A stretch of 64,000 nucleotides of DNA, taken from NCBI RefSeq assembly GCF_005771435.1, contig NZ_VANI01000004.1, forward strand, positions 477,258-541,257. The letters are read 5' to 3'. Both the position numbers and the translations under genes were made by a program. A model generated the notes under the pieces. That model saw nothing but the letters and a program-made list of their open reading frames with translations. It was not told where the DNA came from and made no database searches. Shown in pieces: positions 46,522 to 55,180 of the stretch. Position 1 is the first letter of the stretch. Each line of letters opens with the position of its first letter. The DNA is from Microbulbifer harenosus (GTDB lineage Bacteria; Pseudomonadota; Gammaproteobacteria; Pseudomonadales; Cellvibrionaceae).

Positions 46522-46968
46522 TCAAAAAGGGAAGTCTCTATGGTGACCCAACAGCGCTTGCAGTGAGGCAGAGCCCTCAGCGGAGTGCAACCAGATCAAA
46601 GCGCCGAGGTTGCCAAGCACGGTAAACCAGAAGATGAACCTGAATGGCTGCTTGCGGGTTTTGTGTCTCAGCCGCTGTTGCGCCAGCAAGGCGCCGGGCC
46701 AACCGCCCAACAGTGACACCAGGTGCAGAGTACTTTCCCTGGTGCGCCAGCTGCCGTTACGCGCCGCGGATTTGTCGAGAAAATAAAGCAGATAGGTCAG
46801 CAGGCTCATGAAGATGTAGAGCATTGGCACCAACGGAGGCAATTTACCGAGCGTCGTCGAGCCGACCACCAGACCAAAAAAGGCCAGGCCGACCATCAGC
46901 GGGCGCGAACTGCCGGCATTAGTGCCCGCTGATTTGTGCTTTACCTTCGGCTTTCCCGCGCGCGACAT
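46522..46968 (-). CDS. DUF1294 membrane protein
   Basis: The 148-aa protein has a basic N-terminus and about four transmembrane helices. The DUF1294 motif region YFLDKSAARNGSWRTRESTLHLVSLLGGWPGALLAQQRLRHKTRK is clear. Many relatives carry an N-terminal cold-shock domain; this one has only a short Lys/Ser-rich tail. Its ATG follows directly on the stop codon of a 13-codon reading frame that overlaps the end of rhlE, so it is likely translated with rhlE. Confidence 0.8.
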   Translation of the reverse strand: MSRAGKPKVKHKSAGTNAGSSRPLMVGLAFFGLVVGSTTLGKLPPLVPMLYIFMSLLTYLLYFLDKSAARNGSWRTRESTLHLVSLLGGWPGALLAQQRLRHKTRKQPFRFIFWFTVLGNLGALIWLHSAEGSASLQALLGHHRDFPF

Positions 46969-47010
46969 CTATCCTGACACCGGGGTGCTTTTGTTGTCGA
47001 AGTCGATCAT
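46969..47010 (-). pseudogene. 13-codon remnant of a PH-domain gene between rhlE and the DUF1294 gene
   Basis: Its ATG overlaps the rhlE stop (ATGA) and its TAG is followed directly by the DUF1294 ATG. The encoded MIDFDNKSTPVSG matches the start of the PH-domain protein at 60192-60560 (MIDFSNKSVFKL) in the first eight residues with one difference, and the sequence just upstream is also alike. It looks like the 5' stub of a lost PH gene, or a coupling mini-ORF. Confidence 0.5.
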
Positions 47011-48272
47011 TTCTTAATGGCTCCCCAGGGTGTTTTACTGGCAGGCTGCGCGGGCTTGGTCGCGTGGCGCGGTTTCTTAATGTCGCCAGTGCGTTTACCA
47101 CTTTTCGGTGAAAAGTTTAAATTCGACGGCGGCAGGTCCTTCACCACGGGAAATTCCTCAATCGTCACGCGGTCGATGATCCTCCCCAGCCGCCGCTCGA
47201 CCGCGCACAGCCGTTTGAAATCGTCTTTGGAGACCAGCGACACCGCCTCGCCGGCAAAGCCGGCGCGTCCTGTGCGGCCGATGCGGTGAATGTATTCGTC
47301 GGCATCGTCTGGCATGTCATAGTTGACCACGCGCGCGAGCCCATCAATATCAATGCCGCGTGCCGCAACCCCGGTCGCCACCAGCAGACCGATCTTGCCG
47401 GATTTAAAGTCTTCCAGTATCCGCGTGCGCGACGCCTGGCTCTTGCCACCGTGAATGGATTCCGCCGCAATACCGCGCTTCTCCAGCTGGCTTACCAACT
47501 TTGCCGCACCGTGTTGTGTGCGGATAAAGATCAGCGCCTGGGTCCAATTGCGCTCGCTCACCAGATGGCTGAGTAATGCCGACTTATTGTGCTTGTCCAC
47601 CGCAATCAGCCACTGAGTAATTCTGGGTGCAGTTTTCTGATGGCTGGCGATGGATACTTCGAAGGGATCTTCGATAACAGATTTCGCCAGCGATCGCACC
47701 TGGCTCGACAGGGTTGCGGAGAACAGCAGGCTCTGGCGCTGTGCGGGCAGGCGCGCAATGATTTTGTTGAGGTCGTCGATAAACCCCATATCCAGCATCC
47801 GGTCGGCTTCATCCAGCACCACCACTTGCAGCTCATCAAAATAGAGTGCGCGCTGATGGGCCAGGTCCAACAAGCGACCCGGCGTGGCCACCACAATATC
47901 CACACCTTCGATCAGCTGCTGCTTCTGGGGCTCCAGGTCAACGCCGCCCACCATGCTCATGGAGGTCACCGCCAGATGCTTTCCGTACCGCTGGATATTC
48001 TCTTCCACCTGCATCGCCAGTTCGCGGGTGGGCACCAGAATCAGCGCGCGGAAGCGTTTGGCGCGCCGCTTGCGCTCACCGCGCAGTGCTTCCAGTATCG
48101 GCAACACAAACGCGGCGGTTTTACCTGTGCCTGTCTGCGCAGTCGCGATCACGTCCCGGCCCTCCACAATGGCGGGGATCGCCTTGCGCTGGATCTCGGT
48201 GGGGGTTGAGTAGCCTTTCTCTTCAAGGGCTTGCAGGATCGGGTTGCTCAATCCTAAGGTACGGAATGTCAT
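47007..48272 (-). CDS. rhlE: DEAD-box RNA helicase RhlE
   Basis: The 421-aa helicase has the Q motif (FRTLGLSNPILQALEEKGYSTPTEIQ), motif I AQTGTGKT 45-52, Ia PTRELAMQ, II DEAD 154-157, III SAT, and motifs V/VI ATGVAARGIDIDG and HRIGRTGRAG. The tail after residue ~375 is Lys/Pro-rich and would bind RNA. It unwinds short RNA duplexes in ribosome assembly or mRNA decay. It ends with K-T-P-W-G-A-I-K-K, and its stop overlaps the next ATG. Confidence 0.92.
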   Translation of the reverse strand: MTFRTLGLSNPILQALEEKGYSTPTEIQRKAIPAIVEGRDVIATAQTGTGKTAAFVLPILEALRGERKRRAKRFRALILVPTRELAMQVEENIQRYGKHLAVTSMSMVGGVDLEPQKQQLIEGVDIVVATPGRLLDLAHQRALYFDELQVVVLDEADRMLDMGFIDDLNKIIARLPAQRQSLLFSATLSSQVRSLAKSVIEDPFEVSIASHQKTAPRITQWLIAVDKHNKSALLSHLVSERNWTQALIFIRTQHGAAKLVSQLEKRGIAAESIHGGKSQASRTRILEDFKSGKIGLLVATGVAARGIDIDGLARVVNYDMPDDADEYIHRIGRTGRAGFAGEAVSLVSKDDFKRLCAVERRLGRIIDRVTIEEFPVVKDLPPSNLNFSPKSGKRTGDIKKPRHATKPAQPASKTPWGAIKK

Positions 48273-48488
48273 CTGGGTTCTCTGTACGGGCGTTGGCCGA
48301 TAATGGATCGGCGGCTGGTTTCAGCGCGGCATGGTAACAGCAATGTACAGAATAGTTGGCAGTCTTTGAGCCCTGGGGCACAGGAGCCAGCGACTGTGTA
48401 TTCGCAATCGAGGTAGGGGCTCGCTTTCGGCGAGAACTAGCCCATCTGCGACGGGTGGTATCCGAATGGCAAGTCTGGCCGGCCCGGT

Positions 48489-49406
48489 CTATAGGCCAGA
48501 CAAATCAAACAGAGCATTCATTTCTTTATCGCTGGAAACCGGGTACTCCATGCCCTCTATTGTTTCCAGCACCGCGCGCCATATATACGGATCGTTCTTC
48601 TTGCTCCGCTGTTCCGATTCCTCCCAGTTTGTGCTGTTTATACCTCTATCTTTCGCGGCAATGCGGTCCAGTTTTCCAAGCGTCTCCAGTAACTTTCTAA
48701 TGAAATTTTTTCCAACATCCGCTCTATCACAGCGCAGTATCAGTTCGTTCCAAAACGTGTTTGCCGCATAGGTTTTACTGAATAATTCTCGCTGTTGAGT
48801 ACTGGTGCGAGGAAGCGTGCTCCCGGGGCCAAGACGGCCATTCATCACAAACTCAGACCACCTGGCGGTCCCCTCTGTATACCAGGGATTTTTGAAATAG
48901 GTATATCCGTTCTGGTAAAGATGAAACAACTCGTGCTCAACAGACCGGTTCTCCCAGCTGAGCGAAGCGGATAAATCAATCAACAGAACGTTGACCGAGT
49001 CCTCGCCTGCCGCAGCCCGGTCAAGCTTCGGCGTGCCATCGTAGGCGATGCCATTCATCGGGCCATTTTTGTGGGTGGGTAGGTTCAGCAGGTTTACATC
49101 AATATACAGCGCGTGTCCCCGGTACCGATCGCCATCCAACGGCGATGTCAGCCCCACCTCCTCTCTGTAGAACTTGTCTACCCGGATGAATCGCTGCGCC
49201 AGTCTCTCGATATAATCAGGGGTGCCGCTGTTATCCCGGTCCACATGCCGTTCGGCTGACAGTGCATCCACTCCCTTCAAGGCGTAAAAAAATCTAAAGC
49301 GATCATATATCGCCACCTTGTCCAGATTTTCTCGACGAGTAGCCAAAACTTCACCACTAACCAAGTCTGAGAACATTAAAACAAGTACTGAAAATAGAAT
49401 TTTCAC
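48489..49406 (-). CDS. Exported putative zinc metallopeptidase (HExxH)
   Basis: The 305-aa protein has a signal peptide of about 19 residues (MKILFSVLVLMFSDLVSGE) and a gluzincin-type zinc site: HELFH at 158-162 with the likely third ligand Glu178 in WYTEGTARW. The region before (AYDGTPKLDRAAAGEDSVNVLLIDLSASLSWENRSVEHELFHLYQNGY) resembles secreted hydrolases that act at the cell surface. No family was identified with certainty. The start is GTG with a weak ribosome-binding site. It is an isolated gene between rhlE and the MutS-like gene. Confidence 0.6.
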   Translation of the reverse strand: MKILFSVLVLMFSDLVSGEVLATRRENLDKVAIYDRFRFFYALKGVDALSAERHVDRDNSGTPDYIERLAQRFIRVDKFYREEVGLTSPLDGDRYRGHALYIDVNLLNLPTHKNGPMNGIAYDGTPKLDRAAAGEDSVNVLLIDLSASLSWENRSVEHELFHLYQNGYTYFKNPWYTEGTARWSEFVMNGRLGPGSTLPRTSTQQRELFSKTYAANTFWNELILRCDRADVGKNFIRKLLETLGKLDRIAAKDRGINSTNWEESEQRSKKNDPYIWRAVLETIEGMEYPVSSDKEMNALFDLSGL

Positions 49407-49621
49407 AAGTGTCGAGTGCTAGAGGGTCATTGTTCTACTAATACTAGCTGAGTGGAAAAGTGCGCCAGGCACTTCACTGCCATAGACAAAATTTATCTAC
49501 TTGGTGGCGCAATTCGCGTCTGGATTTCGGTGGCGTGCAAATCTCTAAGGTTATTGCTTGGATATTTACTTAGGTGGCTGAATGGGAAAAATGGTTATCA
49601 GGATTTCACCCGTGCGGCAGA

Positions 49622-51013
49622 TCACAACGCTGTTTGCATTGGTACCGATGTCGTATCTGAATTCGGATCCAATAGATCGAATATTCCTTCTTCCCGCAAC
49701 ACCCGCATTCCTAGCCTTTGATCGGAAATACCTGAGCGCAGTCGGTAATCAAAGAGCAGCCGCTCGCCTGTCTCCACCGCCTCGAAATAGCGGCAGTCGA
49801 CCTGGTTGTGCAGCCGTTGCAAATCATCGCTGAGTTCGATGAGGTGGGAGGAAAACATGAATAGACAATTGTCCCGCCTGGAGAAACGCTCGAGGATCGC
49901 CAAGGATGCTTCGAATGCGTCTTTCACGTTGGTTCCCTTGAAGGGTTCATCCATCAGCGCCAAGACCCGCTCCCCCCGTGCCACGGCCTCAGCCACTGCT
50001 TTAACGCGCAGCGCCTCCGCACGGAAGTAGCTGACGCCCCGCCGCAAATCGTCGGTCAACGAAATGGAGCTGAATAGCCACTGCACCGGCACAAAGCGAA
50101 ACGTCTGTGCGGGTACGCCCATCCCCAGGTGGGCGAGGTAGAGCGCGGTGGCAAAGGCGCGCAGATAAGTGGTCTTGCCGGCCATATTGGGTCCGGTTAG
50201 GAACAGGATGCGGTGTTGCTGGTTGAGTGCAACAGGATTGGCGACAGGGTTAGCGAGATACGGATGGTAGAGGCCTTCGGCTTCAACCTGCATCTGGCCG
50301 GTGCAGATTTCGGGTATAGAAAAGTTGTGTTCGCAGGTGGCATCGGCCATGGATACCAGTGCTTCCAGTTCATAGTTGATTGCCAGCAGGCGGTTGAGGG
50401 CGTCCTTCTCTTTAACGCGCAGTATTTGGTCGAGTTTGAGCATTTTCCAGGTGCCCCAGGCGCCCACATCATAGTCGGGTATCAATCGGAAGTTCGGACG
50501 TGACAAGTGCGCGCGCAATCGTTGCAACAGCGGCCCCAGTTCGCCGGGCGGCTTTTTCAGGGACGGCTGTGTCACAAATGCCCTCAGCGCCTGAATTAAT
50601 CGGCAGGTCGCCTGGGCACCGCGCACAATGCTGAAATAGTGACTGTCTTGATTGGCCCAGACCTGAAAGGCACCCAGAACAAACTCCAACCGGTTGCGGA
50701 AGTCCAGATTTGGCAGAATTTCCTGCAGATAGTTCTGCGTACCTTCAACTGCATACACGGAAGGCATCTGGTTGAACAGTGCGCGCCGCTCTGTGATATA
50801 GCGAATAGCCTGTTGGGTGAATTCAATACGCTCCCCACTGGCCCAGGGATTTTGCATACGCCGCCGTAAAACCACCGCGCCACCGACGGATCGCGTTCGA
50901 TTACAGAAATCGAACAGGCTGGCATCGCCAGTATCGGACTCGAATATTTCAAGGTCTTTGGCGGTGTGGGAATCGACACCGAGAATATCGGAACTAATAG
51001 GGTTAGGCAGCAT
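49622..51013 (-). CDS. MutS-related ATPase lacking mismatch-binding domain
   Basis: The 463-aa protein has the MutS core (lever/clamp helices, residues ~30-230) and C-terminal ATPase with Walker A LTGPNMAGKTT, Walker B VLALMDEPFKGTN and the FSSHLIEL switch. The mismatch-recognition domain I of MutS is absent, as in small MutS-like proteins of unknown role found in bacteroidetes and some proteobacteria. It may act in recombination or surveillance of DNA structures. The ATG at 51013 was chosen; the frame stays open to a TTG 21 bases earlier. Confidence 0.8.
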   Translation of the reverse strand: MLPNPISSDILGVDSHTAKDLEIFESDTGDASLFDFCNRTRSVGGAVVLRRRMQNPWASGERIEFTQQAIRYITERRALFNQMPSVYAVEGTQNYLQEILPNLDFRNRLEFVLGAFQVWANQDSHYFSIVRGAQATCRLIQALRAFVTQPSLKKPPGELGPLLQRLRAHLSRPNFRLIPDYDVGAWGTWKMLKLDQILRVKEKDALNRLLAINYELEALVSMADATCEHNFSIPEICTGQMQVEAEGLYHPYLANPVANPVALNQQHRILFLTGPNMAGKTTYLRAFATALYLAHLGMGVPAQTFRFVPVQWLFSSISLTDDLRRGVSYFRAEALRVKAVAEAVARGERVLALMDEPFKGTNVKDAFEASLAILERFSRRDNCLFMFSSHLIELSDDLQRLHNQVDCRYFEAVETGERLLFDYRLRSGISDQRLGMRVLREEGIFDLLDPNSDTTSVPMQTAL

Positions 51014-51156
51014 AAGCGGGATTCCGGTTTGCAAAGCGAAACCACGATGGAGGCGATCGCTCCCGCAATTCCGATCAAATGGTTATTGTTATGTGCGTTG
51101 ACTATACAGGATTGCTGATTATAGACGGATATTCCTACCCCATCCTGCCTGCCAAC

Positions 51157-52140
51157 TTACGCCGCCGTCATGGCCAATAGTCTCTCCGCATGGCGATGCA
51201 GCTCCTCTCGCAAGGCCGATGGCGTAAGAATCTCGAACGCAAAAGGCAGTCGCACCAGTTGGGAAGCGAGCCAGTTGAGGCAGCCGGTGTGGGCGCGCCA
51301 TAGCACGGCCTCCCCTTTAGGCGTAAGCAGGCCCAGCTCATCACCGAGTACGGCGCTGGCGCTCGCAAGGTCCGTGTGCAGCAGCAGCTCTACTTCGTAG
51401 CCTGAGTCCATACTGGCAAAACTGAAGTTGAGGTAGGCGGCAGCATCGAAGTCCTGTGGTCGCTGAAAGGGGGTTTCCAGTTGGCGTAACCGCTGGATAC
51501 GGTCCAGGCGGAAGGTGCGGAGCTCGGCGCGCAGGTGGCAGTGGCCCACCGCGTACCAGCGGCCACGGCGGAACACCAGGCCATAGGGATCGAACTCGCG
51601 CCGTGTCGGTTCCAGATAGCCCTCGTCCTTGCCATTGCCTTGGCCCTTGCCGGCGCCGCCCACGTAGTCGAACACCGTGCGGCACCGGTTCTGGGTGGCG
51701 GCGGCCAGGGTTGCCAGCGTGGCGCTCTCCGGTGCCGCGCTCGGCACCAGATCCAGAGTCACACTGTCGTCGAGTGCGCGCAGCTGTTGTTTCAGTTTTT
51801 CTGGCATCACCCGTTCAAGTTTTGCCTGGGCACTCGCTGCAGCCGTGGATATCTCGCCTACACTGAGGCTGCGCGCCGCCAGCAGGCCAAGGGAGATGGC
51901 CAGTGTTTCATCGTTGGTAAACATCATCGGCGGCAGCTTGTAGCCAGACACCAGCCGATAGCCACCGTGGCGCCCACGTTCGCTCGTCAGTGGAATACCA
52001 ATCTCCTCTAGCGTCGCGATATAGCGGCGCAGGGTGCGGCCATCTACACCCAATGTCTGTGCCAACTCGCTACCACTGGCATTGCCATTGCTCTGCAGCA
52101 ACTCCAGTAGCGCCAATACACGCGTCGTCGGATTCGACAT
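51157..52140 (-). CDS. WYL-domain transcriptional regulator (YafY type)
   Basis: The 327-aa regulator has an N-terminal winged helix (TTRVLALLELLQSNGNASGSELAQTLGVDGRTLRRYIATLEEIGIPLTSERGRHGGYRL) and a WYL effector domain with FDPYGLVFRRGRWYAVGHCHLRAELRTFRLDRIQ. WYL domains bind nucleic acids or other ligands. It is transcribed divergently from the GST-GFA operon and probably represses it. The ATG at 52140 has a GGCGGG 8 bases upstream; an ATG 9 bases earlier is possible. Confidence 0.88.
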   Translation of the reverse strand: MSNPTTRVLALLELLQSNGNASGSELAQTLGVDGRTLRRYIATLEEIGIPLTSERGRHGGYRLVSGYKLPPMMFTNDETLAISLGLLAARSLSVGEISTAAASAQAKLERVMPEKLKQQLRALDDSVTLDLVPSAAPESATLATLAAATQNRCRTVFDYVGGAGKGQGNGKDEGYLEPTRREFDPYGLVFRRGRWYAVGHCHLRAELRTFRLDRIQRLRQLETPFQRPQDFDAAAYLNFSFASMDSGYEVELLLHTDLASASAVLGDELGLLTPKGEAVLWRAHTGCLNWLASQLVRLPFAFEILTPSALREELHRHAERLLAMTAA

Positions 52141-52148
52141 AAATTTCA

Positions 52149-52172
52149 TCCCGCCAGATTTATTAGGGCGGA
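52149..52172. promoter_or_regulatory. Inverted repeat between WYL regulator and GST operon
   Basis: TCCCGCC and GGGCGGA pair perfectly across a 10-base AT-rich spacer, in the 111-base divergent intergenic region, a likely operator for the WYL regulator. Confidence 0.45.
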
Positions 52173-52251
52173 ATATAGCCTATTTAGCATTTACAGTGCT
52201 CGCACTCGGGCCACAAGCCCCCAAACAACCCATGAGCAACGGAGAGCTGCT

Positions 52252-52872
52252 ATGCAAGATGAAGTCATCCTCTATACCAACCCCCAGTCCCGTGGTCGTA
52301 TTGCGCGCTGGATGCTGGAGGAAGTGGGTGCGCCGTACAAAACGGAAGTACTCGAATACGGCGGCAGCATGAAAGCGCCGGCCTATCTCAAGATCAACCC
52401 CATGGGTAAAGTGCCGGCCATTGTCCACCGCGGTGAGGTCGTTACCGAAGGCGCGGCCATCTGCGCCTACCTGGCGGAAGCCTTCCCGCAGGCGGGACTG
52501 GCACCTAAGCCCGAGGAGCGTGCCAGCTATTACCGCTGGTTATTCTTTGCCGCCGGGCCGCTGGAATCGGCAATTATCGACACCAAGACCTTCGGCGTGG
52601 AGCCGGATGCGGAGAAGCAGATGATGGTGGGTTACGGCAGTTACGCTGCGGTGCTCGACAACCTCTCCAACTGGTTTATGGGCCACACCTATGTCACCGG
52701 CGAGCGCTTTACTGCTGCCGACGTCTATGTGGGAGCGCAGATCAACTGGGGCCTGCATTTTGGCACCATCGAAAAGCGTATCGAATTCATCGACTACGCC
52801 AAGCGCGTCACCGACCGCGACACCTACCGCCGCGCCATGGAAAAAGACGAAGCACTGGTGGAGAAGGCCTGA
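52252..52872 (+). CDS. Glutathione S-transferase
   Basis: The 206-aa GST has N-terminal domain [32 protein letters not shown] (active-site Ser/Arg in NPQSRG) and [32 protein letters not shown], with a C-terminal helical domain containing [16 protein letters not shown]. This is the subgroup often called YfcG/Nu-like or beta-like. Its stop overlaps the start of the GFA gene by one base. The divergent WYL regulator likely controls it. The pair suggests glutathione-dependent aldehyde or electrophile detoxification. Confidence 0.9.
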   Translation: MQDEVILYTNPQSRGRIARWMLEEVGAPYKTEVLEYGGSMKAPAYLKINPMGKVPAIVHRGEVVTEGAAICAYLAEAFPQAGLAPKPEERASYYRWLFFAAGPLESAIIDTKTFGVEPDAEKQMMVGYGSYAAVLDNLSNWFMGHTYVTGERFTAADVYVGAQINWGLHFGTIEKRIEFIDYAKRVTDRDTYRRAMEKDEALVEKA

Positions 52873-53276
52873 TGAAAAAGACCTACCAAGGCAGTTGCCA
52901 CTGCGGCGCCGTGAAATTTGAAGCGGATATCGACCTCAGTGCCGGCACAGGCAAATGCAATTGCTCCATCTGTACCAAGACCCGTGAGTGGGGTGCGATG
53001 ATCAAGCCGGCGGACTTCCGCCTGCTGCAGGGCGAGGACGCGCTCAGCAACTATCAGTTCGGCAGCAAGCAGGGACACCATTTGTTCTGCAAACACTGCG
53101 GCGTGCGTTCGTTCGGCAAAGGCTATGTGGAGGAAATTGGCGGCGACTTTGTCGCCATCTATGTCTCCTCACTAGACAATGTCACCCCGCAGGAACTGAT
53201 CGACGCACCGATTCAGTATTTCGATGGGCGCAACGACAACTGGTTCGAGTCACCAGCGGAAACCCGGCATCTGTGA
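52872..53276 (+). CDS. GFA-family (glutathione-dependent formaldehyde-activating-like) protein
   Basis: The 134-aa zinc-sulphur protein has [26 protein letters not shown] and [11 protein letters not shown], the cysteine pattern of the Gfa (Mss4-like) fold. Family members bind glutathione adducts; the true reaction is debated. It starts within the stop codon of the upstream GST (TGATG), a coupled two-gene operon. A diverged fragment of such a gene occurs 1.9 kb downstream. Confidence 0.88.
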   Translation: MKKTYQGSCHCGAVKFEADIDLSAGTGKCNCSICTKTREWGAMIKPADFRLLQGEDALSNYQFGSKQGHHLFCKHCGVRSFGKGYVEEIGGDFVAIYVSSLDNVTPQELIDAPIQYFDGRNDNWFESPAETRHL

Positions 53277-53652
53277 CCGTCTGGGCGGCTCGACTAAGTA
53301 TTGGGTCGCCGCTTTCTATCGGCCAGAGTGCAACGGACTGCGCCTGGCGGATTAGTGGCTCGAAATTCATCTATCTCAGAATTCCGCATTCAGATTTCTA
53401 TTCCGATAAATATTCCACTCTGATACGAATTTAACTAACCGCACCGGCTGATTTCCTTTCTTGAGATGGTTGGTTAGCATCTCATTTTCCTGCTAGAACT
53501 ATTACTTTCCTCCTTGGTTGCAAAGCTAATAGCTCTATGGGATAAAAACCGTCTTTATCGATGTGCCGTTCAAGTAGATTTAGATCAATTGGTACAAAAA
53601 TGAAATTTACTGGTCGGCGGATTTGACGAAGTTTTAATTAAAGGGTGCGAAA
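53277..53652. other. AT-rich intergenic region before two orphan genes
   Basis: The 376 bases after the GFA gene become clearly AT-richer than the left part of the window, by eye, as expected of acquired DNA. No gene, tRNA or IS end was recognised. Confidence 0.45.
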
Positions 53653-53859
53653 ATGTCTAAAAAACGTAGTTTTGATGGCTTTTCGGTGGGTGAAGTCGCT
53701 GAAATTGCATCTGAGGCTGGCCTTAAAGCCCGTAAGGAAAGCCTGGAGGCTGGGCTGGAAGTCCTGTCACAAGCCCCGGAAACAGGAGATTTTTTTTATG
53801 AAAAACTGGATGAAGAGGGGAATGTTATCAAGCGAAAAAAGCCAGTTCTACCTTCTTGA
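53653..53859 (+). CDS. Small orphan protein, 68 aa
   Basis: MSKKRSFDGFSVGEVAEIASEAGLKARKESLEAGLEVLSQAPETGDFFYEKLDEEGNVIKRKKP is a soluble, acidic, mostly helical protein with a Lys-rich end. AAGGG lies about 8 bases before the ATG. It is 69 bases ahead of a 213-aa orphan gene on the same strand, like a small partner or immunity gene next to a larger effector, but there is no proof. The two genes share the AT-rich composition. No homologous family was recognised. Confidence 0.5.
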   Translation: MSKKRSFDGFSVGEVAEIASEAGLKARKESLEAGLEVLSQAPETGDFFYEKLDEEGNVIKRKKPVLPS

Positions 53860-53928
53860 AAATACTTTTATCGGGCTGGGGTTAAACTGGAACGTTTAAG
53901 GCCAAATTGTCAACAAAGGACGTGAACC

Positions 53929-54570
53929 ATGTTACATAAATTAATTCGCGATCGTCACCTTACCCTACCTCAGTTCGATCAAGCTCCTTCCGGGGTAAAC
54001 CAGAACTTTCCCAACGATTTTTCCCCTGTGCCAAACCGAAATTACAATATTCAGCAGTCGACAAATATCGGAAGTTTCTTCCATCGTAAACGATCCAGTC
54101 AGATCGTCGCGGGTGCTCATGGAAATAAAGCACACCGCACCTTTCGATGGCTGCCTTGGATTATCGGTAAGGTAAGCTGTGTGCCACTAGCGGGGGCGGA
54201 TATTCTGACCGGGAGAATGAGTGGCTGTTGGCTTGTCATTTTTCGTTTCCAAGGTGTGGATTACGCCGGTCATATAGGTACTGATACCGCTCCTGATACC
54301 CCGGCCTCTCTCCAAGCGAAGGCGGCTTGGCGTAATGCAGTCAATACGCAGCAAATACAACCCATTGCAGCATTCAATCCTGTGGGCCCCAATCTCCCTG
54401 CAACGAATATGCTTAACATCAGGGGGGAGGCGCCGGAATTCTACGGTGCGTTCGAACAGTCCGGGCAGGTTTACACCGTAGTCCTCACCGCGCCTGGCTA
54501 TGGCGGTACTGCACGGCGAATAGCGCGCGTAGTTCAAATGCAGACAACGCAGGATGTAACCGATTTCTAA
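53929..54570 (+). CDS. Orphan protein, 213 aa
   Basis: The N-terminal ~75 residues are polar and disordered-looking (QFDQAPSGVNQNFPNDF; HRKRSSQIVAGAHGNKAH). A compact globular part follows: GRMSGCWLVIFRFQGVDYAGHIGTDTAPDT, then FNPVGPNLPATNM and YTVVLTAPGYGGTARRIARVVQM. No signal peptide or known motif was found. A disordered N-terminus followed by a small C-terminal domain is seen in secreted effectors and toxins, but this remains a suggestion. It lies after the 68-aa gene. Confidence 0.5.
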   Translation: MLHKLIRDRHLTLPQFDQAPSGVNQNFPNDFSPVPNRNYNIQQSTNIGSFFHRKRSSQIVAGAHGNKAHRTFRWLPWIIGKVSCVPLAGADILTGRMSGCWLVIFRFQGVDYAGHIGTDTAPDTPASLQAKAAWRNAVNTQQIQPIAAFNPVGPNLPATNMLNIRGEAPEFYGAFEQSGQVYTVVLTAPGYGGTARRIARVVQMQTTQDVTDF

Positions 54571-55180
54571 AATTGAAAATTCGCGAATAAGTTAGAATGT
54601 TATCCATAAAGTGTATGAAGGTTTTCGTCAAGCCGAAGATTTAAAAGGGATTTCATAGGAAGCGCCATAGATAGGGAACCTTGGAAATCCAGCCTGGTTC
54701 TCATAACGAGTACGCGTTTTGCGATAGTTGAACTTTTGTCGCGTCTCTCTGCAAATGACTTCGCAAGTAATATTTTGCTCTCTTCATATTCTAGGTTAGT
54801 GGTGCTTTGACACGTTCAGCCGGTAATCATCCTTATGCATAGGAAAATGGCACAGCAACGTTCAGGTATATAGCCATTTCCTACCGCCATATTGAAGCCG
54901 AGTAATTTCATCAGATCATCTACACGCCTGGCTGGTTCAGGTAAAGCCTGCGGCGCCTACGTTGTCATCTGCTTCTCAAAAACCTGTTAACTCGCAAGTG
55001 TTACTTGCAAATTCCTCAGCAGCAAGCAGGGACACCACCTGTTCTGCAAACACTGCGGCGTGTGCTCGTTCGGCAAAGGCTATGTGGAAGAAATTGGCGG
55101 CCCAGCAAGTGCTGCGCCGCCGCTTCGCACCAGCTGGTATGTAAAAGAGGGGGTAAATGTCTGGCGGGCGCGTGCCTACG
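54571..55180. other. Non-coding region with decayed sequence and GFA fragment
   Basis: About 610 bases with no intact gene; the left 450 bases are AT-rich and unrecognised, and the right part holds a GFA-gene fragment (separate entry). Confidence 0.5.
55021..55100 (+). pseudogene. Fragment of a GFA-family gene
   Basis: In frame this encodes [13 protein letters not shown], then [14 protein letters not shown], which matches the GFA protein 1.96 kb upstream (bases 53064-53143) in 26 of 27 residues (Arg to Cys). Most base changes are synonymous. The similarity stops abruptly on both sides. It is the zinc-binding core only, without start or end, and so a remnant of a second, diverged GFA gene. 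Confidence 0.8.
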
